This document shows positions 1 to 8,717 of a stretch of DNA of 64,000 bases, piece after piece. Both the position numbers and the translations under genes were made by a program. Source of the DNA: Chryseobacterium glaciei (GTDB taxonomy: Bacteria > Bacteroidota > Bacteroidia > Flavobacteriales > Weeksellaceae). The stretch spans positions 3,543,001 to 3,607,000 of the forward strand of contig NZ_CP015199.1 of the NCBI RefSeq assembly GCF_001648155.1, written 5' to 3'. Within the stretch, counting starts at the first letter, position 1, and every line of letters begins with the position of its first letter. The notes under the pieces are model-generated. The model had not been told where the DNA came from and searched no databases. It saw only the letters and a list, made by a program, of their open reading frames with translations.

Positions 1-50
1 CAAAACCGAATATTATTACTGTAAAGCATTAAGTTCCCTTATATTAAATT

Positions 51-141
51 AATAGGAATGGGCTTTTTAATCCTGAGCTTGTCGAAGGAAGCCCGTTTCA
101 GAAATTTAAAATAACCATTTGGCTTTAGCCAAAGTCTAAAA
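51..141 (+). repeat. Dispersed twin-hairpin repeat, family A (variant copy)
   Basis: This copy begins with the family start AATAGGAA and ends with a TTGGCTTTAGCCAA hairpin. The first hairpin, normally CGGGCTTTAGCCCG, is opened here by an inserted stretch containing CCTGAGCTTGTCGAAGGA between its GGGCT and GCCCG arms. Other copies lie at 15411, 19711 (inverted), 43411, 51049 and 60274. It fills most of the space ahead of the first gene. Confidence 0.7.
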
Positions 142-178
142 TAAGATTTAAATTAAACTAAATAAAAAGATAATAATT

Positions 179-1339
179 ATGAAAAAGATACTCATGAGAA
201 CTGCTGTTTTTGCACTGATTTTTGGTGCTTTATCCTCATGTTCAGTTCAAAAGCAAGCAGCCAATAATGTTGATCTTCCCAATAAAAAAGAAGTTCTGGA
301 AACTGCAGAAAGAGCCAACCAATATTTCATGAACAAATGGCCGGATACCGGAAAAGAAATTGTAGGAAAAAAAGTTTGGCCAAGCAACCTGTGGACCCGT
401 GCAGTTTATTATGAAGGATTAATCGCATTATATAAGGTAGATCCTAAAAAAGAATATTATGACTACGCAATGTCATGGTCAGAAAAGCATAATTGGAACA
501 TGATGCGCGACACTTATACTCGTAACGCTGATAATCAGGCTTGTGGGCAAACGTATTTGGATCTTTATGAAATCGATGGTAAAAAAAATCCAGAGAGAAT
601 TAAATTGGTAAAAGCTTCCATAGACAGCATGATGGCTACCAATAAAGTAGATGACTGGTGGTGGATCGATGCGCTTCAAATGGGAATGCCAATTTTCACG
701 AAATTGGGTAGAATGACAGGCGAGAAAAAATATTTCGATAAAAATTACGAAATGTATGCCTTCACGAAATACAAACACGGAGGAAATGGTCTTTACAATC
801 CTAAAGACAAACTTTGGTGGAGAGACAAAAGTTTTGTTCCGCCTTATAAAGAACCAAACGGTGAAGATTGTTATTGGAGTCGTGGAAACGGTTGGGTAGT
901 TGCTGCTTTGGCTCGTACATTGGAAGATACCCCGAAATCCGATCCTCATTATCAGGAATATTTACAGGATTACAAAGATTTGTTATCAGCATTGCTTCCG
1001 ATTCAGAGAGAAGATGGTTTTTGGAACGCAAGTTTGCATGATCCAACCAATTTCGGAGGAAAAGAAATGACAGGAACCGCTCTTTTCGTATATGGAATGG
1101 CTTATGGAATCAATAACGGTTTGATTGATAAAAAAACGTATTTGCCTGTTGCTATCAAAGCCTGGAATGCCATTGCAAAAGATTCTGTTCAGCCTAATGG
1201 ATTTTTAGGATGGGTACAGGGAACTGGAAAGGAACCAAAAGATGGTCAACCACTTTCTGTAAGCAAAGAACCTGATTTTGAAGATTATGGATTAGGCTGT
1301 TTGTTGCTTGCTGCAAGTGAGGTTTATAAACTGAAATAA
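179..1339 (+). CDS. GH105 unsaturated rhamnogalacturonyl hydrolase, lipoprotein
   Basis: Predicted to remove the unsaturated galacturonyl residue left at the non-reducing end of oligosaccharides by pectin or rhamnogalacturonan lyases. The 386-aa protein starts with a lipoprotein signal (lipobox LSSC, Cys21), so it should be anchored in an envelope membrane. The rest has the size and helix-rich character of the YteR/RhiN (alpha/alpha)6 barrel. Recognisable family signatures are a WWWIDALQMGMP stretch near residues 160-172, WSRGNGWVVAAL near 235 and GTALFVYGMAYG near 302. It opens the rhamnose/rhamnogalacturonan locus, ahead of the rhamnose transporter and SusC/SusD. The family call is from motifs, and exact substrate preference (RG-I versus other unsaturated uronides) cannot be read from sequence. 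Start ATG at 179 gives a complete signal peptide. Confidence 0.88.
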   Translation: MKKILMRTAVFALIFGALSSCSVQKQAANNVDLPNKKEVLETAERANQYFMNKWPDTGKEIVGKKVWPSNLWTRAVYYEGLIALYKVDPKKEYYDYAMSWSEKHNWNMMRDTYTRNADNQACGQTYLDLYEIDGKKNPERIKLVKASIDSMMATNKVDDWWWIDALQMGMPIFTKLGRMTGEKKYFDKNYEMYAFTKYKHGGNGLYNPKDKLWWRDKSFVPPYKEPNGEDCYWSRGNGWVVAALARTLEDTPKSDPHYQEYLQDYKDLLSALLPIQREDGFWNASLHDPTNFGGKEMTGTALFVYGMAYGINNGLIDKKTYLPVAIKAWNAIAKDSVQPNGFLGWVQGTGKEPKDGQPLSVSKEPDFEDYGLGCLLLAASEVYKLK

Positions 1340-1348
1340 TGTTTTTAT

Positions 1349-1450
1349 TTCCCACAGATTACACAAATTTGCACAGATGATTGCGTATAATTTGACAATT
1401 AAATAAGGTATAACATAAACATCTGTGCAAATCTGTGTAATCTGTGGGAA
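1349..1450. repeat. Long inverted repeat (about 29-bp arms)
   Basis: CCCACAGATTACACAAAT on the left is matched by its reverse complement ending TGTAATCTGTGGG on the right. The arms run about 29 bp with a single mismatch, around a loop of about 40 bp. It lies just after the GH105 gene and would form a long RNA hairpin. There is no T-run, so it is not a classic terminator. Confidence 0.8.
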
Positions 1451-1532
1451 AATCAATATACTCCGACTGTAAATAAGGTCTCAATAAGGCTTTAACCAAA
1501 ATATCTAATCAGTTTTTGGTTAAAGTCTTATT

Positions 1533-1695
1533 TTTTAACGCAAAGATCTATTTTTCCTAAGTACAAATTTTAGTGGGCAAAGTGAAAGAATCTGTAAACA
1601 GATTTGATAAAGCACTCGCTTCAAAGCGAATTTATTCGTCTTCTTTGCTTCCTAAAATCAAAATGATTTAGTTGAAAATCTTTGCGTTAAAAAAT
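1533..1695. repeat. Dispersed palindromic repeat, family C (copy 1)
   Basis: The block opens with TTTTAACGCAAAGAT and closes with ATCTTTGCGTTAAAA, so its ends are inverted repeats of each other, with internal inner palindromes. Similar blocks are at 15492, 37996 and 46789. With 1349-1450 it fills the 521-bp gap before rhaT. Confidence 0.75.
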
Positions 1696-1806
1696 TAAAT
1701 ACAATCTAAAAACTTCAATATTTAATTAATATTAATAGAATTCAGAAAAAATCTTAATTTTATTATCGAAAAGAGAACAATACTATGAATTGCATGACAC
1801 TACAAG

Positions 1807-1824
1807 ATGCGCAATCGATTTCAT
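1807..1824 (+). promoter_or_regulatory. Candidate operator ATGCGCAATCGATTTCAT
   Basis: An 18-bp element with the palindromic core AATCGATT lies 36 bp before the rhaT start. Seventeen of 18 bases recur in inverted orientation at 16205-16222, upstream of the NTF2-like gene at the other end of the locus. Shared use by a sugar-responsive regulator is inferred. Confidence 0.45.
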
Positions 1825-1860
1825 ATATTTAATTTTCAAATTCTAACCATAAGATAAATT

Positions 1861-2949
1861 ATGAATGCATTATTAGGAATTTTTTTCCATTTCTTAGGAG
1901 GCTTTTCTTCGGGAAGTTTTTACTTGCCATACAAAAAAGTAAAAGGATGGAACTGGGAAACATATTGGTTGATAGGAGGATTCGTCTCCTGGATCATTGT
2001 TCCGCCATTGGCAGCATTTCTTACCATTCCTAATTTTTGGGAAATCATACAGAACGAGAGTTCTTCAATCTTAGGACTGACGTTTTTATTCGGTGCCTTG
2101 TGGGGAATTGGTGGTTTTACTTATGGTTTAGGTGTTCGATATTTGGGAGTTGCACTTGGAAGCAGCATTATTTTAGGACTTTGCATGGTATTCGGTTCGC
2201 TGGTTCCATCAATATATTATGAATTTTCTCCGCAAACGGGAAAAGACAGTATTGGTTTGTTGGTTTCCAATAGGTGGGGACAGATGGTTTTACTGGGACT
2301 TTTTGTCTGCGTTATCGGAATTGTCATCAGCGGAAAAGCTGGGATGATGAAAGAAAAAGAGCTAAAAACAGATTCATTAGATCCGCATGGGACGCAAGTA
2401 AAAACAGAATATAAATTCGGATTGGGATTAATAGTTGCAATCATATCAGGAGTTTTAAGTGCTTGTTTTAACTTTGGGTTGGAAGCTGGAAAACCAATGG
2501 CAACTGTAGCCAATGAATTATGGCAAAATGCAAATCCGGGACAGGGAGAATTCCTTTTTCAAAATAATGTAACTTATGTCGTTGTTCTTTGGGGCGGAAT
2601 GGCGGTCAATCTGATCGGCTGTTTATATTTGGCCATTAAAAATAAATCGTATACAGATTACGTAAAAAAAGATGTACCTGTTTTACGAAACTTGATTTTT
2701 TGTGCATTAGCCGGAACAATGTGGTTTTTACAGTTTTTCTTCTATGGTATGGGAGAAAGCAAGATGGGAAATGGCGCGAGTTCTTGGATTTTACACATGG
2801 CATTTATCATTTTAATCGCCAATTTATGGGGTGTTATCATTAAAGAATGGAAAGGTGTTTCCAAGAAAACGACTTCTACTATCGCTGTAGGAATGACAGT
2901 GATGTTTATTTCTATTTTGATTGTAGGATATGGGAATTCCTTACGTTAG
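1861..2949 (+). CDS. rhaT: L-rhamnose/H+ symporter RhaT
   Basis: Inner-membrane proton symporter expected to bring L-rhamnose into the cytoplasm. The 362-aa protein is a string of hydrophobic helices (about ten) with the RhaT N-terminus (LLGIFFHFLGGFSSGSFYLP) and conserved blocks such as YGLGVRYLGVALGSSI near residue 90 and LSACFNFGLEAG near 205. It is slightly longer than the roughly 344-aa enterobacterial protein. It sits in the rhamnose locus between the GH105 enzyme and SusC/SusD, with rhamnose isomerase, kinase and aldolase genes downstream, which supports the substrate. A hairpin terminator follows at 3023, so it is probably transcribed separately from susC. A possible operator is at 1807-1824. 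Confidence 0.9.
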   Translation: MNALLGIFFHFLGGFSSGSFYLPYKKVKGWNWETYWLIGGFVSWIIVPPLAAFLTIPNFWEIIQNESSSILGLTFLFGALWGIGGFTYGLGVRYLGVALGSSIILGLCMVFGSLVPSIYYEFSPQTGKDSIGLLVSNRWGQMVLLGLFVCVIGIVISGKAGMMKEKELKTDSLDPHGTQVKTEYKFGLGLIVAIISGVLSACFNFGLEAGKPMATVANELWQNANPGQGEFLFQNNVTYVVVLWGGMAVNLIGCLYLAIKNKSYTDYVKKDVPVLRNLIFCALAGTMWFLQFFFYGMGESKMGNGASSWILHMAFIILIANLWGVIIKEWKGVSKKTTSTIAVGMTVMFISILIVGYGNSLR

Positions 2950-3022
2950 AATCATTTTTCGGGAACCTTTACAACCTTTTTAAATTATCATCATACAGGT
3001 AATATATAGTTTAGTTTTTTAT

Positions 3023-3054
3023 AAGGCACTGATATTTTTCAGTTGCCTTTTTTT
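3023..3054 (+). terminator. Intrinsic terminator after rhaT
   Basis: A stem AAGGCA-CTGA pairs with TCAG-TGCCTT (one bulged T) and is followed by seven T residues. It lies about 75 bp after the rhaT stop and separates rhaT from susC. Confidence 0.75.
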
Positions 3055-3269
3055 ATGCTAATAGATTACTATAATTTTTTTTGAAACAGAATTAATTATT
3101 AAGTGATTATGTTGTTGTTTTAAAGTGAGTTGCAGGTTTAAAAATTTATTTAAAGTTATTTCACCAAATTGTTATTATTTTTAAATTTTACATTAAATAT
3201 TTATACCTAATTAAGATAAATTATGAATTTTAAGATGCAGGATATGGCAGGATGCCGAAATTTTTGTAA

Positions 3270-3281
3270 CAATGTACATTG
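3270..3281. promoter_or_regulatory. Palindrome CAATGTACATTG ahead of susC
   Basis: This perfect 12-bp palindrome lies 36 bp before the susC start. It is about where a -33 box would be relative to an AT-rich -7-like stretch (TAATTTAA, 3291). That position fits an operator or activator site. The bound protein is unknown, and no second copy is seen in the window. Confidence 0.35.
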
Positions 3282-3317
3282 GCTAAATAATAATTTAATG
3301 TTACTAAAACTTAATAT

Positions 3318-6300
3318 ATGTCTTTAAAAATTACAAATAAGAATTTAAAGCCATTAATTGCACCTTTATTTCTGCTTGCGTCTGGTTTTGTCTTTGGGCA
3401 AACAACAATTAAGGATACTGCAAAAGTAGGAACGAAAGAGATCGAAGAGGTTGTTGTTATCGGCTATGGAAAAGTGAAAAAATCTGACTTAACGGGAGCT
3501 GTAGCTTCAGTTTCTGCAAAAGATTTGGCTGCCACACCGGCAATGAATGCTTTACAGGCATTACAGGGAAGAGCTGCAGGTCTGAATATCGTTACAGCAG
3601 GCGGTGCTCCGGGAGCAGGTGCAAATGTTACGATTCGTGGAGGTGCTTCAATTACTCAGGGGACCGAACCGCTTTACATTGTAGATGGTTTCCAGTTAGA
3701 TGGTGCACTAAACGTGATTAATCCTAATGATATTGAAAGTATTGATGTATTAAAAGGAGCTTCAGCAACAGCAATCTATGGTGCCCGTGGTTCTAATGGT
3801 ATTATTGTTATTAAAACAAAAACCGGAAAAAAGGGCAGAACTACCGTAAATTATAATTCTTTCATGGCATTTGATATGCTTTCAAAGAAATTAGATATGG
3901 TTTCTAATGCAGAGCAGTATGTGAAATATCAATATGAGCTGGCGCAACTAGGAGGAAAGGCAACTCAATGGAGCAATGTTTTTGATAATAGTTTAGGAAC
4001 AGATGCACCAGGATTTTATACAGGAGCATTTAACAGAATCAGTGATCGCTACGGATCAGCCGCTGCATTAGATTGGCAGGATAAAATGTTGGGTGGAACA
4101 GGAACTACTCAAAATCAGAATATCAACGTCTCTGTAGGGAATGAGAAAACACAGGCATTCATCAGTTATAACTATAATAAGCAGGATGGTTTGCTGCAAA
4201 ATTATAGCGAAACCAGAAATTCATTGCGTGCCAATATTAATTCTGAACTGTATAAAGGTATTAGATTAGATTTCAGCTCTATGTTTAATTCCAATTCTAC
4301 AAACGGAGGAGGAGCGTACTCAGGAATGAAAAAAATTCTTCTTCAACCTATTACGGGAGGAACTAAATTTACTCAGGATCAGTTGTTTAATACACAGACT
4401 TTCGGTGATTTTTCAGGATTAGATTCTGGATATGATACAGAAAATCCATTTATAGAAACTCAGGCATCTACATCAAACAAACGAGCAAGATCATTTTTAG
4501 CCAATATAGGTGTTGAATTTGATTTTTTGAAAAATTTTACATTCAGAACGGCGGGCTCCTATAATTGGAATAACAGTAAATCAACTTCGTTTTCGGATGA
4601 AAATTCTAAAGCCTATCTTACAGATCCTGTTAATACCGGAATCAATGGAAGCATCGCCAATGCAGAATCATATCGTTATCAGATTACCAATACCTTAACA
4701 TACAACAGAACATTCGCAGAAAAACATAGAGTGAGTGCTTTGATTGGGCAAGAGGCTATCTATCAGGAAAATGAAGGGAACAGTATGAAGCTAATTAAAT
4801 TCCCTTACTATAATTTTGGTTTGTATGACATTGGCAATGCAACAGTATCCGATAAAGATGTAAGCAGTGTGCCTAATAGTATGAGTTCATATTTTGGACG
4901 TGTAAACTATAGTTATGATGATCGTTATTTATTGACTGCTACCTTCCGTAGAGATGGATCTTCAAAATTTGGACCGAATAAAAAATGGGGAAATTTTCCA
5001 TCAGTAGCTGCTGCATGGCGTACTTCTCAGGAGAGTTTCTGGAAAAACGGAAAAATTAATAAAATTATCAATGATTTGAAATTCAGATTTGAATACGGAA
5101 TTACAGGTAATAATGATATTGGAAATAGTTTATACACAACCAATCTGGTAATGACAGATTATCCAATCAATAATACACCAGGTAACCCTGCTTATACAAC
5201 AAGTAATACTGTTGGTAACCGAGGATTGCAGTGGGAAGAGATGAAAGCAACCAATATTGGGATAGATCTAGGATTTTTCAATAACAGAATAAAATTAACT
5301 TCAGAATTTTATAAAAATGATGTAAATAAAATGTTGCTGCCAATTGTACTGCCGGTTTCTTCAGGATATAGCACAAAATTTGACAATATTGCGAGTATGA
5401 GAAACCAAGGTATGGAGTTTACCCTTAATTCTATTAATGTAAAATCCGGAGCCTTCAGATGGTCGACAGATGCTAATATAGGTTTTAATAAATCAAAAGT
5501 TATTGCTTTGGATGGGAGACCTTCAAGACCATTTAATGTAGGAAGTAACAGAGCCGGAGTGGTAACATATTATGCAACAGTAGGTGAACAGTTGGGAGAT
5601 ATGTACGGTTATGTTTATCAGGGGATTTATACTACCGACGATTTTACACAAGCTTCAAACGGAACACTTACTTTAAAACCTGGTGTTGTAAAACCTTCTA
5701 CCGGAACTCCTAAACCCGGAGATATGAAATTTGCGGCAGATAATGAAGCAGGAGATCAGTTTACAAGGAAATTAGTGAAAATAGGAAATGGTACACCCGA
5801 CTTTATAGGAGGTATCAGTAATAATTTTTCTTACAAAGGCTTTGATTTAGCAGTATTTATGAAATTCAGTGTAGGAGGTGATATTTACAACGCTACCAAA
5901 CAAAGTTTGAGTCCTTATGCATTATTTCAAAATACACCTTCAGAATTTGGTAATAATTATTACCATCTTATTGATCCTAACACTGGTCAGGCAACAACCA
6001 ATTTGGTAAGATTAAAAGAACTTAATCCTAATGAAGATTCAAGTCTTTGGAGTTTAAGTAATACAAATACGGCTAATATAACCTATCCATCATCATATTA
6101 TGTGGAAGACGGGTCGTATCTGAGAATTGCTCAGGTAACTCTTGGTTATAGTTTTAATAAAGAATTTTTGCAGCATATTTCAGTAACTAATGCACGTATC
6201 TATGTTACAGTTAATAATTTAGCTACAATAACAGGATACTCTGGTTTTGATCCTGAAGTTTCAGCCGCAGGCGGAGTTTCAGTAACACCAGGATATGATA

Positions 6301-6356
6301 CTTCATCCTTTCCACGTTCAAGAAGTTATGTTCTTGGTATTAATTTAACTTTTTAA
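3318..6356 (+). CDS. SusC/RagA-type TonB-linked outer-membrane transporter
   Basis: Outer-membrane beta-barrel that, with its SusD partner, imports oligosaccharides released from polysaccharide. The 1012-aa protein has a signal peptide ending near residue 28 (GFVFGQ). A TonB-box-like segment with the SusC signature EEVVVIGYG is near residues 43-51. The plug domain contains YIVDGFQLDG and ATAIYGARGSNGIIVIKTK, and the long barrel ends in a terminal aromatic (NLTF). The usual N-terminal carboxypeptidase-regulatory-like extension is missing: the signal peptide runs almost directly into the TonB-box region. The susD gene begins 18 bp downstream. Substrate is inferred from the neighbours to be a rhamnogalacturonan fragment. 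Confidence 0.92.
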   Translation: MSLKITNKNLKPLIAPLFLLASGFVFGQTTIKDTAKVGTKEIEEVVVIGYGKVKKSDLTGAVASVSAKDLAATPAMNALQALQGRAAGLNIVTAGGAPGAGANVTIRGGASITQGTEPLYIVDGFQLDGALNVINPNDIESIDVLKGASATAIYGARGSNGIIVIKTKTGKKGRTTVNYNSFMAFDMLSKKLDMVSNAEQYVKYQYELAQLGGKATQWSNVFDNSLGTDAPGFYTGAFNRISDRYGSAAALDWQDKMLGGTGTTQNQNINVSVGNEKTQAFISYNYNKQDGLLQNYSETRNSLRANINSELYKGIRLDFSSMFNSNSTNGGGAYSGMKKILLQPITGGTKFTQDQLFNTQTFGDFSGLDSGYDTENPFIETQASTSNKRARSFLANIGVEFDFLKNFTFRTAGSYNWNNSKSTSFSDENSKAYLTDPVNTGINGSIANAESYRYQITNTLTYNRTFAEKHRVSALIGQEAIYQENEGNSMKLIKFPYYNFGLYDIGNATVSDKDVSSVPNSMSSYFGRVNYSYDDRYLLTATFRRDGSSKFGPNKKWGNFPSVAAAWRTSQESFWKNGKINKIINDLKFRFEYGITGNNDIGNSLYTTNLVMTDYPINNTPGNPAYTTSNTVGNRGLQWEEMKATNIGIDLGFFNNRIKLTSEFYKNDVNKMLLPIVLPVSSGYSTKFDNIASMRNQGMEFTLNSINVKSGAFRWSTDANIGFNKSKVIALDGRPSRPFNVGSNRAGVVTYYATVGEQLGDMYGYVYQGIYTTDDFTQASNGTLTLKPGVVKPSTGTPKPGDMKFAADNEAGDQFTRKLVKIGNGTPDFIGGISNNFSYKGFDLAVFMKFSVGGDIYNATKQSLSPYALFQNTPSEFGNNYYHLIDPNTGQATTNLVRLKELNPNEDSSLWSLSNTNTANITYPSSYYVEDGSYLRIAQVTLGYSFNKEFLQHISVTNARIYVTVNNLATITGYSGFDPEVSAAGGVSVTPGYDTSSFPRSRSYVLGINLTF

Positions 6357-6374
6357 TATTTAAATATTTAGATC

Positions 6375-8438
6375 ATGAAAAATATATCTAAAACATATAG
6401 ATCAATAAAAAAAATACTCATACTTCCATCTTTTGTAATTGCCGGGCTATTTATAAATTCATGTAGTGCAGACTTTTTGGATCAACCAGCAAATAATATA
6501 ACTGATATAAATACGGTCTTTGAAAGTTTAGATACTGCAGATTTGTTTGTTCAGGGCTGTTACAGAAATTTGGTTCCTACAGAAATGTATTATCAACTTG
6601 GGGCAGGAGATACAGTAACTCACTCTTCTGAAGATGGATCTACCAATAATTCCAAATACAATATTTGTAATTATCAGTATGATGCTTATACACCTAATAC
6701 CGTTACAGGAATCTATGCTGCAATGTATTCAAGCATAGAGAAAACAAATATCGCTATCACCAGATTAAGTTTAATGGATGCAAGCGCAAAGCGTAATTCC
6801 TTATTGGCAGAAGTTAAAGCTATTCGTGCATTTTGCTACTACAATTTGATCAGAGTGTATGGAGATGTTCCTGCGGTTTGGATACCTTTGGAAGATGCAG
6901 ATCCTAACGATCCTAATACTTTATATCCAAAACGTACTTCCCGAGATATAATCTACGATCGTGTTATCGCTGAGATGCAGGAATCAGTAAATGATTTACC
7001 GGCTACAGGAACCACAACTGAACGTTTAACAAAAGCAGCAGGTAATGGTTTGTTAGCAAGAATTGCTCTGTATGCAGCAGGTTATTCTCTAAGATGGGAC
7101 CTTAATAGCACAGCTCCTGGTACAATGTCTCGTAGAAGTGATAATTCAAGAGTTCAACAGTTGTATCAAATTGCAGATAATGCCGCTGCAGCTGTAGTTA
7201 ATGGAGGAACTGCCAGTTTAGTACAGGCTCAGGGTGGTAAAAGTGGTTTCGAAGCATTGTGGTTCAATTTCGATCAAAGAAAATTTGCAGTGACAAACCC
7301 GGAAATACTATGGCACATTGCTGAATACGGACCAAATACCAATTCAGGTTTTGGAGTCTATGCGATGGAGGGTTCTCGTGGCGGAACTTATGGTTCTAGA
7401 AAAGCACTGCAATTTATACTTCCAAGTTATTATCTTTCTTTTAATCAAGGCGATACGCGTAGAGATGTTTCTTGTACTTCTTACAGTATTTATTTCTTAA
7501 ATGCCGGAGCTGCTACGGACACTTGGGTAAACGCAGGAACTACATTTTCATGTATTATGTCAGGTAAATTCAGAATGGGATGGTGTGTGGCACCACAGGC
7601 AGCAGATGCTCGTAATTTGAATATTCCTATTTTAAGATATGCGGATGTTTTATTAATGTATGCAGAAACTCAAAATTATTTGAATGGAGGCCCTACAGCT
7701 CAGGCTACAGCAGCATTACAACAGGTAAGAAATCGTGCAGGGATAGGCTCATTAGCAATACCAGGCGGTCAGCAGGCATTCGAAAGTGCCATTGTTCAGG
7801 AACGTAAATGGGAATTTGCAGGGGAATTTAATCTTCGTACTGATTTAATTAGAATGAACCGTTTGGCAAGTGAAATTGATGCTACAAAACAGGCAATGAA
7901 AAACTTATCGAACAAAACCGGTCAATATGCAAGTACACCTGCTTTGCGTCTTTATAAATTTGAAAAAAATGCACAGGTTTATGGAGATCCATTTTTAGCA
8001 CTTAAATATATTGAGATTACGAATTCTGCAGAAATTGCAATCGTTCAAAACGTTCCTACGGCTGCTGCAAATTTTGCAGCTTATCAGACGGCTTTGGCGA
8101 GTATAGTTACTGCACATGGACAAACTGTAGTAGCTGGCGACAAATGGTATCCTACTAAGATGTTTGAAGCTTACACAAGTACTTTCAATGGTAATGCAAG
8201 AAAAGCAGTAGGATTTACGGGAGGCTTTAATGCACTTCAGATCGGAGCTATTATTTATACCAAACCAACAGGTTCTGCCGAAAACGGTGGAACATATCCA
8301 AACTGGATCGAAGGTGGAGGAGACGGTCTTTTCTACGGATTCGTACCTAATAAAACAGAATTACTTCCGTTTGCAGCGCAGTCTGCAGGTCATCCTTTAG
8401 TTGATAATCCAAATCTTACTCAACTTCCGGGGTATTAA
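6375..8438 (+). CDS. SusD/RagB-type surface glycan-binding lipoprotein
   Basis: Cell-surface lipoprotein that caps the SusC channel and binds glycan. The signal peptide ends in a lipobox with Cys30 (LFINSC), followed by the common SusD opening ADFLDQPA. TPR-like helices carry family blocks AEVKAIRAFCYYNLIRVYGDVP near residue 145 and NIPILRYADVLLMYAETQN near 417. The 687 residues are long for SusD proteins (usually about 450-650). The extra length lies in the C-terminal third, including an Ala-rich segment around residues 545-580. It is cotranscribed with susC (18-bp gap) and followed by a strong hairpin at 8461. The pair with the upstream SusC is secure, and its ligand is inferred from context. 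Confidence 0.92.
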   Translation: MKNISKTYRSIKKILILPSFVIAGLFINSCSADFLDQPANNITDINTVFESLDTADLFVQGCYRNLVPTEMYYQLGAGDTVTHSSEDGSTNNSKYNICNYQYDAYTPNTVTGIYAAMYSSIEKTNIAITRLSLMDASAKRNSLLAEVKAIRAFCYYNLIRVYGDVPAVWIPLEDADPNDPNTLYPKRTSRDIIYDRVIAEMQESVNDLPATGTTTERLTKAAGNGLLARIALYAAGYSLRWDLNSTAPGTMSRRSDNSRVQQLYQIADNAAAAVVNGGTASLVQAQGGKSGFEALWFNFDQRKFAVTNPEILWHIAEYGPNTNSGFGVYAMEGSRGGTYGSRKALQFILPSYYLSFNQGDTRRDVSCTSYSIYFLNAGAATDTWVNAGTTFSCIMSGKFRMGWCVAPQAADARNLNIPILRYADVLLMYAETQNYLNGGPTAQATAALQQVRNRAGIGSLAIPGGQQAFESAIVQERKWEFAGEFNLRTDLIRMNRLASEIDATKQAMKNLSNKTGQYASTPALRLYKFEKNAQVYGDPFLALKYIEITNSAEIAIVQNVPTAAANFAAYQTALASIVTAHGQTVVAGDKWYPTKMFEAYTSTFNGNARKAVGFTGGFNALQIGAIIYTKPTGSAENGGTYPNWIEGGGDGLFYGFVPNKTELLPFAAQSAGHPLVDNPNLTQLPGY

Positions 8439-8460
8439 TTAATAACCAATTGAAACTTAG

Positions 8461-8527
8461 TTTAACTATTGAGAAAATTTTGGATGAATAAAAAATCAGC
8501 TTAAATTTTCTTAATAGTTAAATTTTT
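8461..8527 (+). terminator. Long hairpin after susD
   Basis: TTTAACTATTGAGAAAATTT (8461-8480) pairs with AAATTTTCTTAATAGTTAAA (8503-8522) at 19 of 20 positions, followed by TTTTT. It is a likely terminator of the susCD transcript. Confidence 0.65.
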
Positions 8528-8643
8528 AAACAAAAACTTTATCACAAAATATTAATTATAAATAAACTCAATTAGATTGCTGTATAAATGAATTGATTTA
8601 ATGAAAATTCAAACGTTAAATTATCTTTAAATAAAGCGTTTAG

Positions 8644-8663
8644 CAGTATAGTACGGGATACTG
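8644..8663. promoter_or_regulatory. Candidate operator and promoter ahead of the aldolase/dehydrogenase gene
   Basis: CAGTAT and ATACTG form an inverted repeat with an 8-bp spacer. It lies where the -33 region should be relative to a good -7 box, TAATTTTG (8681-8688). The placement suggests control of the rhamnose-catabolic genes by a regulator, possibly the GntR protein of this locus (inferred). Confidence 0.4.
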
Positions 8664-8717
8664 AAAAAAATATAACAATCTAATTTTGGGTTACAATTTA
8701 GAAATATAAGACAAACA

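Noticed and set aside
801-1046. Minus-strand open frame inside the GH105 gene
   Set aside because: Shadow of the GH105 frame, with no start context or domain.
1349-1450. CRISPR array or phage attachment site
   Set aside because: It is a single inverted repeat with one loop rather than regularly spaced direct repeats, and no cas or integrase gene is present.
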